A DNA stretch of 64,000 bases from Crotalaria pallida (lineage: Eukaryota; Streptophyta; Magnoliopsida; Fabales; Fabaceae). Each line of letters starts with the position of its first letter. Positions within the stretch are counted from its first letter, which is position 1. The stretch lies in contig CM075652.1 of NCBI GenBank assembly GCA_037953625.1, positions 55,793,501 through 55,857,500 on the forward strand, given 5' to 3'. Positions 23,169 through 36,018 of the stretch are shown here, in pieces. The notes below the pieces were generated by a model. That model was not told where the DNA came from, did no database searches, and saw only the letters and a list, made by a program, of their open reading frames with translations. A program made the position numbers and the translations under genes.

Positions 23169-24470
23169 AGGTTCAGACAATATTTTCACTTTTCTTTCAC
23201 ACAATTCTATAGTATTTAAGTTAAAAAACTAATCTCTTAAGCAATTATCATATTTACAACTGATGCATTTATATTTCTTTTCAATGTACAGCAGGTCAAG
23301 ACTTCTACAAAGAGGCCACCAACAACAACACTGATCTTCCTACACCTTCGTCTCTCATTTCCAATGTCAGTTTTAATCAAATACATAATTCATAAATTAT
23401 ATTGTAAATAAATATGATCTTTAAATAAAATAAAATATACATAATTAGATTACATATTAATAATCATTTCCTATATCATTTGATAGTTGCTCCTCATTCT
23501 CTCAAGTCGAAGAAAATGGAGCTGTCACTCCAAATTCCACCACTTCTAAAAAATAGAAAACAGCCAAAATTGTCGATTCAAATATTATCGGCCTTGGAAA
23601 TATTCAAACACCTAAGTTATCAGTGCCTAAGCAAAGAAAACCAAGAAAACAATAGAGAAATGATTAGTAATAGGTAAAATTGAAAGTTCTTTAAGACATA
23701 TATGAGATCATTGTTACTTTTTTTATTTAATATTTTTTTAATCATTCACTTATTATTTTCTTTTACGTATCTAACAGGTTCTAGTTTTGGCTTTTCAGCA
23801 CTGCAAACACGGATAGCTCAACGAAGCTTTATGAATTCTCTTTTTAAATGATACCCAATGAATTTATCTAAATATTTATTCTTTATCATGTCAAGACTTC
23901 AAACTATGTACTTCCGGTGCATTGTACAAATACTCTAATATTTCTGTTGTTACTTTTTGTCTTAATTCAGCAGTTTTTATCCACGTACCTATACAATAAT
24001 ACTATTTACATATATTTTTAAACTAAATAATAGTAAAACAAACAAACCCCAAATATGACGATCGCACTAACAAATTTACTAGTTTTGCTTATAATTTGAA
24101 TAGAAGGGAGTATGGATTAGTAGATTCAGAAGCAAGCAGCCAAGTCGACAATCAACAGATCAATATAAGAGGACAATGAGTTAGATAACCAAGAGAGCAA
24201 TGGGGACCGTCGAGATTTAGTAACTCACACATCTTTGCGTTGTAGCCAATGAAAATGAACCAAAGATGCGTTCTGATTCATGCGCGCAGATTTTAATAGA
24301 AAAATTCCTTCACATACGCGTCGTAGTTCATTTCTCAAATACCCAACCGACAATTTTTTTTTTTACTCCCTCTAGGTCATTATTTTGGTAAAATTGATGT
24401 GCATTTTTATAAGTCATTTTAGAAAATTGATGTCCATTCTTATTAGGCCATCATTTGGTAAAATTGATGA
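23169..24470. other. Noncoding interval; no gene recognised
   Basis: AT-rich, with a 65-aa frame at 23480-23677 that has no recognisable motif and may be a further piece of the fragment upstream. Nothing else supportable. Confidence 0.3.
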
Positions 24471-24662
24471 CCAGTGGAGGCTAGCACAAATGGAAGGGGC
24501 TTGTCTCCCTTAAGCATGTGGTCGCGGGTTCGAGTTGTTCCTGATGCGCATGTGAATGGAGCAAGTTTTACTGGGAGCACCGCCCCCGAAAGGGACCGAC
24601 CGTGGTGCGAGGGATTAGTCACCCAGTTGCGCGGGTGGATACCCTGATTCATAAAAAAAAAA
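24471..24662 (+). mobile_element. tRNA-derived SINE
   Basis: Pol III promoter-like boxes are visible: TAGCACAAATGGAAGG (A box) and GGTTCGAGTT (B box) about 45 bp apart. The body (GGGAGCACCGCCCCCGAAAG, GATTAGTCACCCAGTTGCGC) is followed by GATTCAT and a run of ten A. This is the standard plant SINE layout. It is GC-rich against an AT-rich background. Target duplications were not found. Confidence 0.8.
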
Positions 24663-26151
24663 TAGTATTAAAGAGTTTATTCCAAATACACCACTCATAA
24701 TTACGTATGGGTGATATGATAATAATTGCAATAGAGAGAAATGAATAGAGTTTTAAATAAAGGTAACTTTGGAATGACAACATATTTTTTTGATAAATTT
24801 GAGAGTAATAATTACTTTTCTTAATATGCGTAAATTAGGTAAAAGTGACTTATAATAAAAGACAGTGAATAGTATATAAAAATAATAATTTCACATTTGT
24901 TAAGTATATTAGTTGCATTTAATTTTTTCAAATTTATAAAAAATAAAATTATATTAAGAAATTTGTATTGACAATGAAATACAAATTGAACGAGATAATC
25001 ACTTTATAAAAAATATTTAAGGAATAATTGTATTAGGAATAGAAAGTTACTCTTTCCGTCCCATAAGTTATGTTTTTTTAGACTCTTGCACATAGATTAA
25101 AATATTAGTAAGTGATCTAAGAATTTAGTATATTTTGACTAAATTACTCTCAATTAATAATATGAGATAGAATAATAATTAATGTATGAAAATCATATTG
25201 AAAAGAGATGGAGGAATAAGTGGTGAAAAAGATAATGCAATAAATAAGGATAAACTTGGAAAAAGAAGTATAAATGAGTATTGAGTTTCTAAAAGAACAT
25301 AATTTATGAGGCAAAATAAAAAACTTAAATGAACATAACTTATGGGATGAAATTCTAAATATGTCAAATATTCATATTTTCAATACAACTAAATAAATTA
25401 TGTTCACTTAGGTTTCTAAAATGTGTAATTTATGTAGTCTGAGATGTCCGTTGGTAGTTTAGTGTAAGGTCGGTCATGTTAGACTTGAGGCCGAATTTCT
25501 GATTTGTGAGAGCCAGTTTGTAGAGACCAATTATTTGATGTCTATCGATGCCGTCTACAGGGTGACCATTTATACGTAGACTAGTCATAATAAGTGCATT
25601 ATTCTGCTCCATAATAGTACCCCCCAAGCCAAGGCCGATTCTTGCAACGAGTCTTGATTTTGTGTCTAAAGCTCGCAAGAATTCTAAGCGGTGGAAGCTA
25701 AGTCCATCTTTTCCGCGTTGTTTTATGTTCATGAATTGTGCCAAAAGAATAATTATATTGTATATATTCATTAGGTGGTTGAATTTAACAACTCAAACTC
25801 GGCCTAATTAATTTTTTATCACTCTTTTCACTAAGTGGTTAGAACTTGGGTCCCTTCACAACTTAGTTACTCAGGTACCCAACTCATTTCGGGATACTCA
25901 ATTCTTTAGCCAAGATGGATCCTTAACCAAATAAAATTACTAGTATATATGAACAAACAATTCTTTTAAAATGTGACTTGAATATAAAAAAAAAGAATAG
26001 ATGGTTTTTTTTTTAATGTGTTTGTTAAAGATGAGGAGTGGGTATATTCTTCCCTCCCTTCCCTTGATCCTATGAAATGGAAGGAGTGTTTCTCAACAAG
26101 TAGAGAAATGATAATGACTTAGCGTTCTAATAATTATGTAAATGTCTTTGG
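24663..26151. other. AT-rich interval with a MITE
   Basis: A MITE-like inverted pair (CTCTTTCCGTCCCATAAGTT near 25050; AACATAACTTATGGGATG near 25340) occupies 25050-25355. A 113-aa minus-strand frame at 25430-25771 shows no recognised domain and probably belongs to a degraded repeat. About 25836-25915 (TGGTTAGAACTTGGGTCCC) resembles a degraded SINE. No gene is supported. Confidence 0.4.
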
Positions 26152-26156
26152 TTATG

Positions 26157-26584
26157 TGTTAGAACTCTCACCTTGAATAGCTTAGGAAGCTCAATGTGGT
26201 ATTTAAACCATAGGGTTCTCCCACCTAATGGACTAGTCTTTTGGATTGAGCTCTCCTCATGTGTTTAAACCCTGACAATTGTTATTTTCATTGAAAGGTT
26301 GAATCACGGAAAGAGATACCTATAGACTGGATTAAAGTATATTACCGAATACTAATAGGTGAGTGGAGCCGTAAAAAGAGAAAGAGCTACCATGAAGTCA
26401 GTGTCGATAGAGTGATAGATGTCAATGTTAGTTTGAATAACTTTAAGGGAGCGACAATGTTAGAAGTCTCACATTGAATAACTTAGGAAGCTCAACGTGA
26501 TACTTAAGCCATTAAGCCACGAGACTTTCTCACCTAGCGGATTAGTCTTTTGGGTTGAGCTCTCCTCATGCTTAAATCCTAATA
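26157..26584. mobile_element. TRIM-type miniature LTR element with target duplication
   Basis: A 428-bp element with two short LTRs, 26157-26277 (121 bp) and 26458-26584 (127 bp), starting TGTTAGAA and ending CTGACA and CTAATA. A 180-bp interior ends in the purine-rich TTTAAGGGAGCGA just before the second LTR. Exact 5-bp duplications TTATG flank it (26152-26156 and 26585-26589). No coding capacity; it would depend on enzymes of an autonomous LTR element. Confidence 0.85.
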
Positions 26585-26589
26585 TTATG

Positions 26590-27951
26590 CATGAGTTATT
26601 CGCGACCTCTTAATATAGCCTATAAAAGCTCGAGCTTGGTTCATCTAAATACTTGAGATAATCTTCAAGCTTTGAGTTAGAGTTTTTGCCCCCCTCCCCC
26701 CTTTAATTTTTTTTTCAAAATTCCCCATCCCCTTTCTCTTCTTCTTCACACCCACTCCCTCCTCACTTTATCTTTCTTAGTGAAAATCAATACTCATTCA
26801 ATGCTTCTATATCACTCACACTCACTCACTTTCACACTCTCCCATACTCACTCATTCATCGCCAGTCATATATTCAGTGTTTCGGCTTTTTTTTTACGTG
26901 AAAAAATGTCCTACGTCAATGTCGAAATGTACGAAAATAGTTGTACGCTTCGACAGAGACGTAGAGTATTTTTTATTTTTTATTTTTTGCCCAATATGCC
27001 AACCCCTGGGCGTACGTGTAAAATACACGTACGTCAGGACCTGGGCATACTGAGTTTTTTTTTTTTAAAGTTGATCTTAAATTTTAAAATATATATACAA
27101 TAATTTGCTAACAAATACACCCATGCATTTGCTTAGGAGCAAAGCATTTTTCCTGCAATCCATTGGTCGTGGATTCAACTCTACGGGTAGACGAAGAATT
27201 GTTTTTTTTTTCACATTTACATTGTAAAATGAAAAAGAAATGGTTTACCTAGGATTTGAACCTTGGACCACTCAAATGGCAAGACATAATAATAAGAAGA
27301 AGAGAACCAAAGAAAGAAGAAGAGAAGAAAGGCAGAACCAAAGAAAGAAGAAGAAGAGAACCAAAGAAAGAAGAAGAGAAGAAAGACAAAACCAAAGAAA
27401 GAAGAAGAGGAAGAAGAGAGGGGGGGGGGGTGTGATGATGAAGAAGAAGGAGGATCGGAAGAGAAGGTGATAAGGGAGGGGTAATTATGGAAAAAATTTA
27501 AAGGGGGTCAAAACCCCAAAATGGGGGCTTAGAAATTCAAATCCCTTAAGTTATTTGTCTAGCTAAACAAATTTGTTTGGTCGAATTAATAATTCATGCA
27601 TAACTCAGCTCAAATAATTCACTAATAGCTTGACTCGTTAAACTAACTCTAGAATTAGAATTTACGCATGGGTGCCAAAGATATATGTCCTCCGGTCTTA
27701 TATATAAGCTTTTTTTTAAAGACTTTTTTTAATCCTTAATATAAGTCTCATTTTCAATTTTCAATGACATTAATTACTTATTTTTCACAAACATCATTAT
27801 ACACTCAACACTTTTTAGAATCCTAATAATAATTAATTATAGAGAAAATTTGAAATAATATAACAAATATATGCATTTACAATGCTACTAACTTTTTTAA
27901 ATGATGTATTTTTTTTTTTTGTCAAATGGACTTATATATATATATATATAT
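26590..27951. other. Noncoding interval around the minisatellite
   Basis: Short palindromic words occur (GGGCGTACGTGTAAAATACA, CGTACGTCAGG near 27008-27045). A 107-aa frame at 26780-27103 has no recognised motif. A weak MITE-like start lies near 27690 (CCTCCGGTCTTATATATAAG). No gene is supported. Confidence 0.3.
27291..27421. repeat. GA-rich minisatellite
   Basis: Tandem units built from AACCAAAGAAAGAAGAAGAG and variants, repeated about five times. The overlapping 76-aa Lys/Arg frame is a by-product of the repeat. Confidence 0.8.
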
Positions 27952-28461
27952 GGCTTATTTATGGTTTTAGTCCATGAAAGTTTGAAGTGTTTTGATTTTG
28001 GTCCCTGGAAGTTTTTTTTGACCTTGACTCATCCTTAATTGTTTTGAAAATTTGGTTTTAGTCTCTGTCGTTAGGAAAAATTTACTAATTGCTGATGTGG
28101 TTAACGAAAAGCCACATCAGCATACACGTGTGCAAGTGTTGCATGTCATCGAAAGGATGACGTGAATGATCCGGACCCGCAGGAGTAAAAGGGTCAAGGC
28201 CCAACCAAAATGTGTTTGTAGATTGGGTTATGACCCTTTTGCTCATGCGGGTTTGGATCATCCACGTCATCTTCCCAACGACATTCTATACTTGCACACA
28301 TGTATGTTGACGTGATGTTCCGTTAGCCACGTTAGTAATTAACGGATCTTTTTTTTAACAAGGACTAAAACCAAATTTTTAAAACAATTAAAAATGAGTC
28401 AAGGTAAAAAAAAACTTTCAAGGACCAAAATCAAAACACTCCCAACTTTTAGGGACTAAAA

Positions 28462-28464
<3 letters not shown>
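27952..28464. mobile_element. Long-inverted-repeat (foldback) element, copy B
   Basis: The left arm (GGTTTTAGTCCATGAAAG, TTTTGATTTTGGTCC, TTGTTTTGAAAATTTGG) is matched in reverse by the right arm (CCAAATTTTTAAAACAATTA, GGACCAAAATCAAAACAC, GGGACTAAAACCAT), each about 200 bp or more. A smaller internal palindrome contains GGATGACGTGAATGATCCGG and its complement. It is bracketed by (AT)n on both sides (27931-27951 and 28464-28515), suggesting insertion in, or expansion of, a TA target. Confidence 0.75.

Positions 28465-28515
<51 letters not shown>
28464..28515. repeat. (AT)n microsatellite
   Basis: About 25 uninterrupted AT dinucleotides directly at the right edge of foldback copy B. Likely polymorphic in length. 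Confidence 0.95.
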
Positions 28516-28517
<2 letters not shown>

Positions 28518-29076
28518 TGTAATAGAATTGACCGAGACAGTTTTTTCACATTAAATCTGCCATACGTTGATTGATTCAAGCATGTTTCTCATGTAGTAAC
28601 CAAGTTGGCATTTAACATGTTATGAGACAACAATCCACTCTTGGGTGTGATTGATACATTAATGTTAGAAATCAAAATGACCGAGAATTCCAAAGCCATG
28701 GAACAATATGATTGACCGTGACAACAACTGGGAATAAATTGATAGTATTTTACTTTAAATTCCTTGGTTGTTTTTTCCGAGAGTTCTTGGGAGTTCGAAT
28801 CTTCCAATCTGATTCAGGACCAAACATTCAGGGCATCAAAATAACATATAAATAAAAATGTGACCTTCAACTTGATTAAAAGGCATTGATGTTCATGAAT
28901 CAACGAGTATCTGGATTTTATTATCACTATCAAACATCATCGCGTAATCTACATTATGAAAAAAAGGATACAAAAGTTGAGCTTTTCATATCTTTTTCAA
29001 CTTGTGAAAAGAAATGCCAGGAGTACAAGAAACACGATAGAAAAATGATTGAAGGACCAAATCATCCAAAACAATC
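28516..29076. other. 3' flank of NDUFA9
   Basis: Follows the NDUFA9 stop codon on the minus strand and should contain its 3' UTR. No separate gene seen. Confidence 0.4.
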
Positions 29077-32000
29077 TTACGGCCAATCTTCTGGAGACAC
29101 CTTCTCACTGACAGTAGAACCAAATTGTGGGCCTCCTTTCCTATATGATATAAGAAACTCGATAGGGTATCCCGCCAGCTTATGAGGAACAATTCCAAGA
29201 TCATCGAAAGTCAATGCTGAAAATTTCGTCAAACAAAAAATGTGGGACATGAGACACTAAAATAAAGAGTTCCAGAATGATGTCTGATAATAAGGAATAA
29301 AAGACCTTATGATTAAAAAAAATCAAGGAATTTACCATCTTTTGAAACAACGGTATCTGTAGTCAAAGAATGGATCTCATCCAGATTGAACATGTTAGGA
29401 GTGGGTAGCGGAAAAGGGACCTTATTCAGTAATATTTCCCTTGGTGTTGCAATTGCCTGAAATCAATCATACCCCAGACGATGTTAGCAATTTTTTGACA
29501 CCAAAAAACACCATATAGTATTTAACCCTTTCCCATGAGAAAACAAAGGACCAAGTGATAGCTGTTTTACAAATCACAAATGTTATTGTGAGCTAGTAGC
29601 ACAGCAAATTAACTCAAATATATGCAAGATTGCAAGTTCTAAATTTGTAAGTTTAGGTCTTTGACCAAATCTTACTTTACTTGAACATTGCCTTGTGGCA
29701 AGAAATAGTTTCGAGTGACATTTAATATTGGATAACTGAATACATGACAAGGGGGGAAAACTGAATACAGCATGCCATAACTACTTTGTGTGCGTTTGGG
29801 ACAACGAGCTTGTGGCTTATCTAGTAGATTATATAGCAAATTAACGAGTAGAGTTTTTGGGTGAATGAAAAATGAAAGGAGCTTATAGCTTTTGAAAAGA
29901 GAGATTGTAATTTTTGGAAGCTAGCTTTTGGAAAGCCACAACCACTAGCTTTTCCAAAAACTATAAGAGCTTCCAATAATTCATGTCTCACTTTTACCCT
30001 TTGATTTTTTAATAAATCGACAATTTTTACCCTCAACCTGATAAAACATTGCATGTCCTTTTCAGTTGTTTAGCAAATTCTGCTAGTTGTACAACTATTT
30101 CTGTCAAACAACTCTAATTTAATCAGCAGCTACACAATTATAAGCTACAATTTCACAGCCATAAGTTAGTTTCTTTAATCAATGCCTTACATATGCGAGA
30201 CTCCTAGAATTGCATTCCATTTTATTTATATATATCCAAAGGGTAAAAATAACCCTCCCATGGTGCCAAAAACATGATCATCATAGGATTTTCATTGGCA
30301 AGCAGAGAAGTAATCAACAAATGATGAAGTGATGAACACACCTTTGCAATAGGGAATGGCACCTTCACATATCGAGGCCATTCTCGGATTGTATCATACA
30401 TTAGGTCCGCCTGCATGTAACATAAGGATTTTACATGATTTAAGCAGTTTCTTCTTGCATCCCCCCTTCACACATAGCATCCCATTTTGATAAAATATGA
30501 AGCATAAATAGAAACAAGTAAAGAGAGAATTCTCTGGTACAGTGGTACCTATCTTTTCTCAATGAAAGTGTCCATGCATTTCATTACTATTTATTATTTT
30601 TACATTTATTATGAAATCCACATTCAATGACGCTTGACAATTCAATAGCGTACCATACCTATCAAGGTACCATAGAAATTCCCATAAAGAGATAAAGTCC
30701 GAGATTACCAATTCATGCACTGTAAAAACATCTGGGCCACCCAGTTCATAAATCCTTCCCATGCTAGTGCCATCATCCTTCAAGGCAGCAGTAAGTGCAG
30801 CAGCGACATCAACAACATATACAGGTTGGATTCTGCAATAATCACATTTGCAACGAAACAATCAAGAAATATGAATTACAATGCCAACCAGCAGAACCAA
30901 ACATAACACAATTCACATTGAAAACAACAGCTGAAGATTGCAGTAATTGCTTGATAGATTTATACATACTTTGTTTTCCCACCCCCGATCAACGGAAGAA
31001 AGTTATATTTTTTTGCACAGTGAGCCCATCGGTTTAAAATCCGATCCTCTGTACCAACCGTAACAGCAGGTCTTAAGATTGTGGCCTGCAGAGGTGAATA
31101 ATGCTCTAGTAAGATAGCAAAGCATGAAAATTTCCTATACAGTGCAAAACAAGCACACATTTCAACAGGTTTTTGGCTTCTATCTCTAGTGTTAAAATAT
31201 CGAGAAAGATCTCATTATATTTTACATATCATGGAATTGATTAGAATTGATTCTATCATTATAGGTAGGTTAGGATCAATTATGTCATAACGAGTAATTA
31301 TCGTTGTTATATTATTTTGATTCCCTATCCTCTCTTTTCCTCTTTCCGAACCTAAAACCTTCCAATTCAACATGATATCAGAGCGGTACCATCCTCCGTG
31401 ACCTGTCCCGTCACTATACCGCTGCCGAGTTCCCAAGAATCTGGAATTCCGATTTGTCAACTCTTTTTTGAGACTTCTTTCCAGCACCTTTTCTTTTCTA
31501 GAGTAAGCTGGCGTCCGTTGCTGCTGCCATCAGTATTTTCCAGCAGCTTTTCCGGGCAGCCAACCCACTAGTCACCTCTGCCGTGGCATCCTCCCGACAC
31601 TCTTTTCTCCATTTTCTTATGGCGTTTGCTGCCATCAGCTGCTGTTCAAGCCGTTGCTACGTGCTCTAGCTCACCTAAGCCAACTCTATCCGTATATGTT
31701 CTCACATCCCTCACAAGACCATTGAGTTGTCACCTCCGCTTACCCAAATCTTTCGGATCTCATGATGTTTGGCTCTGCTCTAGTGCTTGCTTCTTCTCTC
31801 CACTGTTAGTCATGCCATTCTTCTCATACTAATTGATCATATCAGTGGCTATTCCCACTGATGATCATTGTGGTGGTGCTTCCTATCCCACTAATTGATC
31901 ACACCAGTGGCTATTCCCACCGACGATCATTCCAGTGGTGCCTTCTCAACCACTGACCAATCATATTAGTGGCACTTTCTCTTCCCACCGACGGTCATTC

Positions 32001-35000
32001 CGGTGGTGACTTATAATGATAATGACTCACAGCAGCCCCATCTATGTCCCAGATGCTAACTTTAATTTCAAATTCAAATATTTTGGGTGCTAAGAAAAAA
32101 TTTCTATATTTTCATGTAACAAGCTTAAGCTTAGTAAGCTTTAGCTTGAGGGGGAGTTTTTAAATATCTTGAAAGATCTCATAATATTTTATATATCATG
32201 GAATTGATTAGGATTGATTTTATCATTATAGGTAGGGTTAGGATCAATTATGTCATTGTGAGTAACTATATTAGAATTCTATTTGTCTTTTGCTATTGGC
32301 CTATAAATAGGACCAATCCTATGTACTTTTGAAGAACTTTAATAATATCAGATTAATATCGTTGTTATATTATGTTGATTCTCTATCCTCTCTTTTCCTC
32401 TTCCCTAACCTAAAACCTTCCAATTCAACATCCATCATTCAGGATAATTCGTTTTTACATTAATAGAAAGCCTAGATAATTTCCATTGAAAAGCCTATAA
32501 AAACAAGGGATAATATGGCCTTTCTTTGTTCAACTGAAAATGTAAATGGACAGAGTGAGTAGCTGCTCCTTTCAGATTTGATAAAGGAACTAGAAACAAG
32601 TTATATAGCCTAGGCAGAAAGAAAAACTCCATGTACCTCAGGTAATTCCCTTAAAATTGCTTCCTCGGCAGCTGCTTTAGCTCTGAGCAGCCTGGATGGA
32701 GATGAAGGAGATGCTCCTAAACAAGAAACTTGAATAAATCTCATTATACCACCATGCTCTTTGGAAATCTGCAACACAGATTATTTTCTATATGATCATT
32801 AAATATATCAAAAATCTGGTCAAGTTAGGAAACCAAAAGAATACAATTATTCAAACTAAGCCAAGCCAGACAAGCTTTGCAAGGTTTCATACTAGCCCAC
32901 TTATGTGCACTAAACCTCACAATTGTTGCATGCCTCAACATGAAACTCAAACCCCTTTGAGATAGCTCATAAAGCCCGCAAGAGGTTCCTGAGTCCATAT
33001 AAACAGTTGTGAACCTTCAACCTCTACAGTAAATACTTTCCTCAGGCAACCTCACTACACAACTTAGTGCACCAATTCAATTTTAAAATGATTGCATAAT
33101 CATTTTGGAAGACTTTCTTTTACATAATATTTCAAACTTCGTGATGCAGCTCCAAGTATCACAACACAGCCTTAAGAAAGGACAGGTAAAACCAAATCCA
33201 GAATACCCAGCTACAGCTACAAACAAGTGCAGTATCACCTTCTGATGGGTAGAGCGATCAGCAGGAATTATTACAAAACACAAGAGTATATATGCAACTT
33301 GAGACACTCATAGTGAATAGTTTTGACAGGTTACAGGTTTACCACCGGGGACCGGGGATCACTACTAGCTGACAAGAAGCTATAATAACATGATCAATTA
33401 TAATGAAACCATCATGGTAAACTAGACATCTTGACCTTCTTTTGACCTTTTCTTTCAGAAGTTTAGAAACATCCTCAAATTTATAGCTAAACAATGTATC
33501 TATCGACATATGGAGCATACAATTAAATTCATTTGCTTTGCAAGAATTACAAATTAGAAATTTAGAAGGTGATATTTTTGTTAAAAACAAACACCAGTTC
33601 ATAGACATGAAAATAAATAATGATGCATGTTTTTACACACACAGGAGGGGTTGATAATTTCCGTTGTATAATATAGGATGAGAACATATGTAAAAGAAAA
33701 TACCAATGCAAGTTGCTCAGCCATATGATGGTGCACTTCCTCAAAGCTGAAGTTTCTTGTCTCATGATCCCTTCCTGCCATAAACCAAATCAGCCAGAAA
33801 GAGTGTGTGATGAACAGACAAAGCGTCACATTCAATAATTTGAAACATTCAAGTTGCAGAGGTGCATGAGAGAATGTATACCTATAAGATTGATAACAAC
33901 ATTGGCCTTAGCCATTACAGCTTTTATCGAACTTTCATCCCTTGGATTATATTTCATGGGTACAATCTGGAAATGTTAATCACTGGAAGATTAGTACAAA
34001 TAGAAGAAGGAAATAAATCACGCACACTATTTGCTTCTCCATCCAGACCAAAAAGAAAAATGAGGCAAGTGTGGGCTCTTTACATGAATAAAAATATTAT
34101 CTTATGCTACCTGTCCTAAATCCCCCATCAGTTTGAGATGACGGTGACAATCTTCAGAGCCTCGGAAAGGAACTAGGACTTGAGATCCCATTTTAGCTAG
34201 ATGAGGGAAATGATATCACCAAAAAACAAGCAAAGCAATAGAGTAAGAAAAAACAAAAGTTAATATCCAATATATTTATCTGCAGAAAAAATAATTAAAA
34301 CATTTTCTTGAACAACATTCGGGTTAATTTTTCTTTGAAACAATTATACATCCCAATAACTTACCAAGTTGTTGCACCACATAGCGACCAATGAATCCAG
34401 TCGACCCGAAAACTGCAGCAACAATACCACTGCAAAAAGCTTTCAAGCATTACTTAAGCTAACAAGGCTACATTAACTACAGATCAATACCGGATGAAAC
34501 CTTTACTTAAAATTGATAAAGCAAAAGTTAAAAGAGTGTCCTCTCTAAAACTACAAATATCAAGAGACAAATAAACCATGCAGAGAAGGTCAAAAGAAGA
34601 TTTCTATAGTCTGTAAGACGTAACCTCGTGTATATTTAGTTGGAGATGGGTCATAGTTCTCACATCTTTGACTAGATTTCTTTGTTTGTGCAGCTCCTTT
34701 GGGATAAGGACATAAGGTCAGTATTTTGGCTTCTATTTGGTGTAAGGCCTGTGGTATTTTAAAAGAAGTTTCACTTACAAAAGTATTGAGAGATTGGGCA
34801 GCTTAGCGCCTTAGCTTCATTGGTGTCTTTTCATTCACTTAGTGCATGTTTGCTTTAGCGTTTTTCGTCTTCAAACGAGCATCTAGTGCAATGCTTGCAA
34901 TTGCAGCTTATGCATTTTCAACCTCCACAACATGATTTTTGCCCATTTTGGCAGGTAACTAAACATGCTGTTAGTGTGTCCGCTTTTCAATTTTATTTTT

Positions 35001-35787
35001 ATTACAAACTATTTATGCTCCTAACTTTTTATAACCGTCTTCTCTTCATCCTAAAGAATTTCTTCTTTTATCCAAAAAAAATATCCTTCCTTTGTCCTAT
35101 TCCCTAACCCATTTGTTTAGGCTTTAAAAAAAAATTATACAATAATATATTTGCCAAAGTGATATTTTGAGAAGCTGAAAAATATAGCATCTTAAAAATT
35201 CTGAAATTTCTGTTTTTATTTTTTATTTTTTTAATTTTGCAGTTTCTGCATTTTTGTAAAGGTAACCAAACAAATTTGCAAATGTCAAAAGTGGTTCTTT
35301 AAATCAAAATAATCACTATTTTTATTTTTTGTTTGCAGCAGCTTAATCAAACGGGCCCTAATTCATAATAGAAGAAAAGAAAAACTTAAATCAAAATCAA
35401 AAACCCACTCATTGTACCTACCAAATCATAATGCACAAGAACAAAATTGAAGAAAGAAATCCATCAAACTAATCTGGAAATGAAATGAATTAAGGTTTAA
35501 GTAAGTAACTAACCTAACAGAAGATCGACCACCAGTACCCTTGCGGACAAGGTGCCCTACACCCTTGGGTGCAAGGTTGGACACGTGGCGTTCTTGATTC
35601 ACTCCATAATCTGCAACAACAATAAAAACAATTGCAGAAATAAGGCACATTGATTATTATTATTACTTTTAAAATGAAAATGATGGAAAGGGGAGAGATT
35701 TATACAGTGATGGGAAATTGGGTAGATGGAGTTGAGAGAGGAGATTGATGAAGATTGGTTCCCTAAGCGCCTCGCAATGCCTTGCAT
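29077..35787 (-). CDS. NDUFA9: NADH dehydrogenase (ubiquinone) 1 alpha subcomplex subunit 9, mitochondrial
   Basis: Accessory subunit of mitochondrial complex I with a short-chain dehydrogenase-like fold that binds NADPH and stabilises the arm junction. Twelve exons read in phase on the minus strand: 35787-35706, 35610-35514, 34429-34365, 34196-34111, 33966-33882, 33774-33704, 32768-32637, 31085-30970, 30832-30709, 30410-30342, 29456-29336, 29216-29077, giving 395 aa (Arabidopsis protein about 400). All introns are GT-AG. An N-terminal presequence is followed by the nucleotide-binding loop FGSTGFIG (G68-x2-G71-x2-G74), then INLIGR, RHETRNFSFEEVHH-type motif, ATILRPAVTVG, PVYVVDVAAAL and REWPRYV. 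Introns hold a copia-like LTR element (31190-32430) and a hAT-like MITE (34840-35360), both apparently tolerated. No lesion is visible in the coding exons. Confidence 0.95.
29790..30180. repeat. Possible MITE in NDUFA9 intron 10
   Basis: Contains TGCGTTTGGGACAACGAGC and repeated AGCTTTTGGAAAGC/AAAGCTATAAGAGCTTCC words of the kind found in hAT-type MITEs. Matching ends were not established, so boundaries are approximate. Confidence 0.3.
31190..32430 (+). mobile_element. Non-autonomous LTR element (copia-like) in NDUFA9 intron 7
   Basis: LTR-like repeats at 31190-31372 and 32157-32430 share AAAGATCTCAT, GGATCAATTATGTCAT and CCTTCCAATTCAACA. The first is followed by TGATATCAGAGCGGTACC, a primer-binding site close to the tRNA-Met type. 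The second is preceded by TTGAGGGGGAGTTTT, a typical copia polypurine tract. The interior lacks gag or pol and contains degenerate direct repeats of a unit with CCACCGACGATCATTCC (about 31828-32010). The first LTR is 91 bp shorter and lacks the segment with CCTATAAATAGG, the probable TATA box. It is antisense to NDUFA9. Confidence 0.75.
34840..35360. mobile_element. hAT-like MITE in NDUFA9 intron 2
   Basis: TAGTGCATGTTTGCTTTAGC at the left pairs with the complement of GCTTAATCAAACGGGCCCTA at the right (15 of 20 matching). The interior is a T-rich noncoding stretch. An 8-bp target duplication could not be confirmed. Confidence 0.5.
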
Positions 35788-36018
35788 CTTAGCGACACTG
35801 CTCTCACACACACGACACGACACAACACAACACAACACAACAGAGCTAAACTATGATGAAAATGAAAATGAAAATGGAGAGAGAGAAAGAGAAGAAGGTG
35901 AAGACAACTGTGGAGGGTGCACGCAACACCACCAGTGGTTCTAACTACTGGGCTGAATACTATCTGGCCCGTTTCTTTAATATTGGGCTATCAAAGGCCC
36001 TAATATATTTTTGTTTTT
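35788..36018 (-). promoter_or_regulatory. 5' flank of NDUFA9
   Basis: Only about 230 bp separate the NDUFA9 ATG from the left end of Element 2. It contains a CACAA/CACGA simple repeat (35810-35842) and a GA-rich stretch (35876-35895). The two 15-21-bp phrases GGGCTGAATACTATCTGG and TATTGGGCTATCAAAGG could be parts of a GGGCY (TELO/site II-like) promoter; that is inference. Confidence 0.35.

Noticed and set aside
25430..25771. 113-codon minus-strand frame
   Set aside because: No domain recognised and located among degraded repeats; not supported as a gene.
27120..27205. Possible tRNA gene or SINE (GGAGCAAAGC, GGATTCAACTCT)
   Set aside because: B-box-like phrase only; no cloverleaf could be drawn and no poly-A tail.
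27240..27470. 76-codon Lys/Arg-rich frame
   Set aside because: Produced by the GA-rich minisatellite; no gene features.
34840..35360. 8-bp hAT target duplication around the intronic MITE
   Set aside because: Flanks CATTCACT and ATTCATAA do not match convincingly, so only the terminal repeats are claimed.
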